This document shows positions 62,775 to 64,000 of a stretch of DNA of 64,000 nucleotides, in pieces. Under the pieces are notes generated by a model, which saw nothing but the letters and a program-made list of their open reading frames with translations, did no database searches and was not told the origin of the DNA. How positions within the stretch are numbered: the stretch's first letter is position 1; each line of letters begins with the position of its first letter. This stretch comes from Bythopirellula goksoeyrii (GTDB lineage Bacteria > Planctomycetota > Planctomycetia > Pirellulales > Lacipirellulaceae), in NCBI RefSeq assembly GCF_008065115.1, contig NZ_CP042913.1:718338-782337 (forward strand), given 5' to 3'. The position numbers and the translations under genes were made by a program.

Positions 62775-62799
62775 ACGTCATCTCTTCAGATTTGTTTCC

Positions 62800-63066
62800 T
62801 CATGCTGCCGATACGGACTCGATGTCCCATCCAGGGAAAACCAGAACCGCTGGATGGCAACGCAGTGCTCGAGCGATGGTTTTGGCACGCTCGACTCCCA
62901 GATTGACGCGGTCGTTTTCGATGGCCGAGATCGTGGATTGAGGAATGCCTGTCAACTCCGACAAGCCGTTCTGGCTTAGTTCCTGTAGTTCGCGGATGAT
63001 GCGGACCGACTCGCCGACAGATACGTCGACCGTCTTACGTGCCAAAAGGAATTCTTTGCGGTTCAT
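62800..63066 (-). CDS. XRE family DNA-binding regulator
   Basis: An 88-residue protein with a helix-turn-helix of the Cro/C1 type: SVGESVRIIRELQELSQNGL, SELTGIPQSTISAIENDRVN, then GVERAKTIARALRCHPAVLV. It starts at ATG 63066, with AAGGAGGT six bases upstream; the in-frame ATG at 63090 is less likely. Proteins of this size are often antitoxins of HigBA/RelBE-type pairs, but no toxin gene adjoins it. It is convergent with hicA. Confidence 0.88.
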   Translation of the reverse strand: MNRKEFLLARKTVDVSVGESVRIIRELQELSQNGLSELTGIPQSTISAIENDRVNLGVERAKTIARALRCHPAVLVFPGWDIESVSAA

Positions 63067-63178
63067 CGTGTTACCTCCTTCGATAATCATGCGGGGTCAA
63101 CTCCACTACCAAGACCCACATTTTGTCACCTATGATCGGTCTAATACCATGATCGCCATTTTCTGGTATTATGCGTAC

Positions 63179-64000
63179 ATGAGATACGCTCAAATTATGC
63201 TTTTTGTCGCCGGTCTTTTGTTTATCGCAAAAACTTCGTCCCATGCGCAGGTGGTGACGCTCATTCGTGGCCGGGCTTTTTCGGAACCCGTTGCGGCAGA
63301 GAAACTCGCTAAGCTTGGCGAGTCATACAACAATCAAAGGGAGTGGCAGGCTCGCGCGGAGATGCTTCGAGCCGGAATCCGGAAAGGGCTGCAACTGGAA
63401 AAGCTCCCTCCGACTTGCGAGTTGAAACCGATTTGCCACAGTAAGCGTGAGATGGATGGATACACGGTTGAGAATGTCGCGTTCGAGAGTTTGCCAGGAT
63501 TTTGGGTCACGGGAAATCTCTACCTACCGTCCAAGATCGAGGGGAAGATCCCCGGGATTCTGAATCCCCACGGCCATTTTAAAAATGCCCGCCTCACCGA
63601 GTCAAATCAAACTCGTTGCGCCGCTCAGGCTCGGATGGGTGCGGCAGCATTTGCGTATGACATGGTTGGCTATGGTGAATCTACTCAATGTGAGCATCGC
63701 CGCTTTCAGGTGCAGCGCTTGCAGACTTTCAACAGCATGCGAGCGCTCGATTATTTGTTGTCGCTCGGTTTTATCGACGAGGATCGACTCGCTGTGACCG
63801 GGGCATCGGGAGGTGGCACGCAGAGTTTCTTGCTTTCTGCGATTGATGATCGGATTGATCTTTCGATGCCCGTGGTGATGGTCTCGGCCTATTTCTTCGG
63901 TGGCTGTGAATGCGAGAGTGCGATGCCGATTCACAAGACGGAAGAATACGAAACCAACAATGTCGAGATCGCAGCCCTGGTGGCTCCCAAACCACTGCTG
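63179..64000 (+). CDS. Exported alpha/beta hydrolase, acetyl-xylan-esterase-like, 3' end beyond window
   Basis: A partial gene; 274 residues are visible. A signal peptide (IMLFVAGLLFIAKTSSHAQ) is followed by a helical region and an alpha/beta hydrolase core: GNLYLPSKIEGKIPGILNPH with the oxyanion segment PHGHF, MVGYGEST, and the nucleophile elbow TGASGGGTQ, which gives Ser as the catalytic residue. The family includes acetyl xylan esterases and related carbohydrate esterases of planctomycetes. The catalytic Asp and His are beyond the window edge. It is divergent from the XRE regulator. Confidence 0.88.
   Translation, partial: MRYAQIMLFVAGLLFIAKTSSHAQVVTLIRGRAFSEPVAAEKLAKLGESYNNQREWQARAEMLRAGIRKGLQLEKLPPTCELKPICHSKREMDGYTVENVAFESLPGFWVTGNLYLPSKIEGKIPGILNPHGHFKNARLTESNQTRCAAQARMGAAAFAYDMVGYGESTQCEHRRFQVQRLQTFNSMRALDYLLSLGFIDEDRLAVTGASGGGTQSFLLSAIDDRIDLSMPVVMVSAYFFGGCECESAMPIHKTEEYETNNVEIAALVAPKPLL

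Overview
The window is chromosomal DNA from a planctomycete, most likely of the order Pirellulales. The evidence is the gene content: five PEP-CTERM proteins (two with dockerin-type repeats), a DUF1559 prepilin-like protein, two DUF1080 proteins, a Tat-exported Gfo/Idh/MocA oxidoreductase, a NIPSNAP protein, a SHD1-thioredoxin fusion, and a MoxR/DUF58/BatA/VWA operon next to a DUF4159 protein. An LptD-like protein shows a diderm envelope. I saw no rRNA, tRNA or CRISPR array.

Layout. 1-11.4 kb: an exported-enzyme operon on the minus strand (oxidoreductase, PQQ-type propeller, NIPSNAP), a DUF1080 protein, two PEP-CTERM proteins, a prepilin-like protein, a nickel superoxide dismutase with a secretory signal peptide, and a PEP-CTERM protein that has no signal peptide. 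11.7-14.5 kb: an accessory island with wrecked type I restriction-modification genes (hsdS and hsdM remnants), a REP-associated transposase bracketed by four REP copies, and a zeta-like toxin/small partner pair joined by overlapping reading frames to two copies of the hsdM 5' end. 15.2-25.9 kb: diacylglycerol kinase and LptD, an RND/MMPL transporter, a TerB-like/HNH protein, SHD1-thioredoxin and a GYF protein. 26-38.6 kb: lactate permease, DUF4159 protein, and the divergent MoxR/DUF58/BatA/VWA operon, which is interrupted by a GxxExxY gene with its own inverted repeats; a lactamase-fold protein follows. 38.8-43.5 kb: two overlapping GTPases (one membrane-anchored), then a pentameric ligand-gated ion channel on the opposite strand, then a second diverged copy of the GTPase 3' end. 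43.5-51.6 kb: a 1449-residue PEP-CTERM/dockerin protein, a methyltransferase, a zinc-ribbon protein, and a PEP-CTERM gene followed by a copy of the zinc-ribbon gene's 3' end. 51.9-58.7 kb: a caa3-type cytochrome oxidase operon (subunit II with cytochrome c, fused subunit I/III, Na/Ca-type antiporter, small membrane protein, CtaG, tri-heme cytochrome c). 58.8-64 kb: DUF1080 protein, primary sigma factor, HicB/HicA pair with a damaged HicA start, an XRE regulator and the start of an esterase.

The most unusual theme is architectural. At three places (13.1-14.0, 41.4-43.5 and 50.2-51.6 kb) accessory genes lie between an end of a neighbouring gene and a second, diverged copy of that same end. Together with the inverted repeats around the GxxExxY gene and the REP/transposase unit, this suggests that small gene cassettes enter this chromosome repeatedly.
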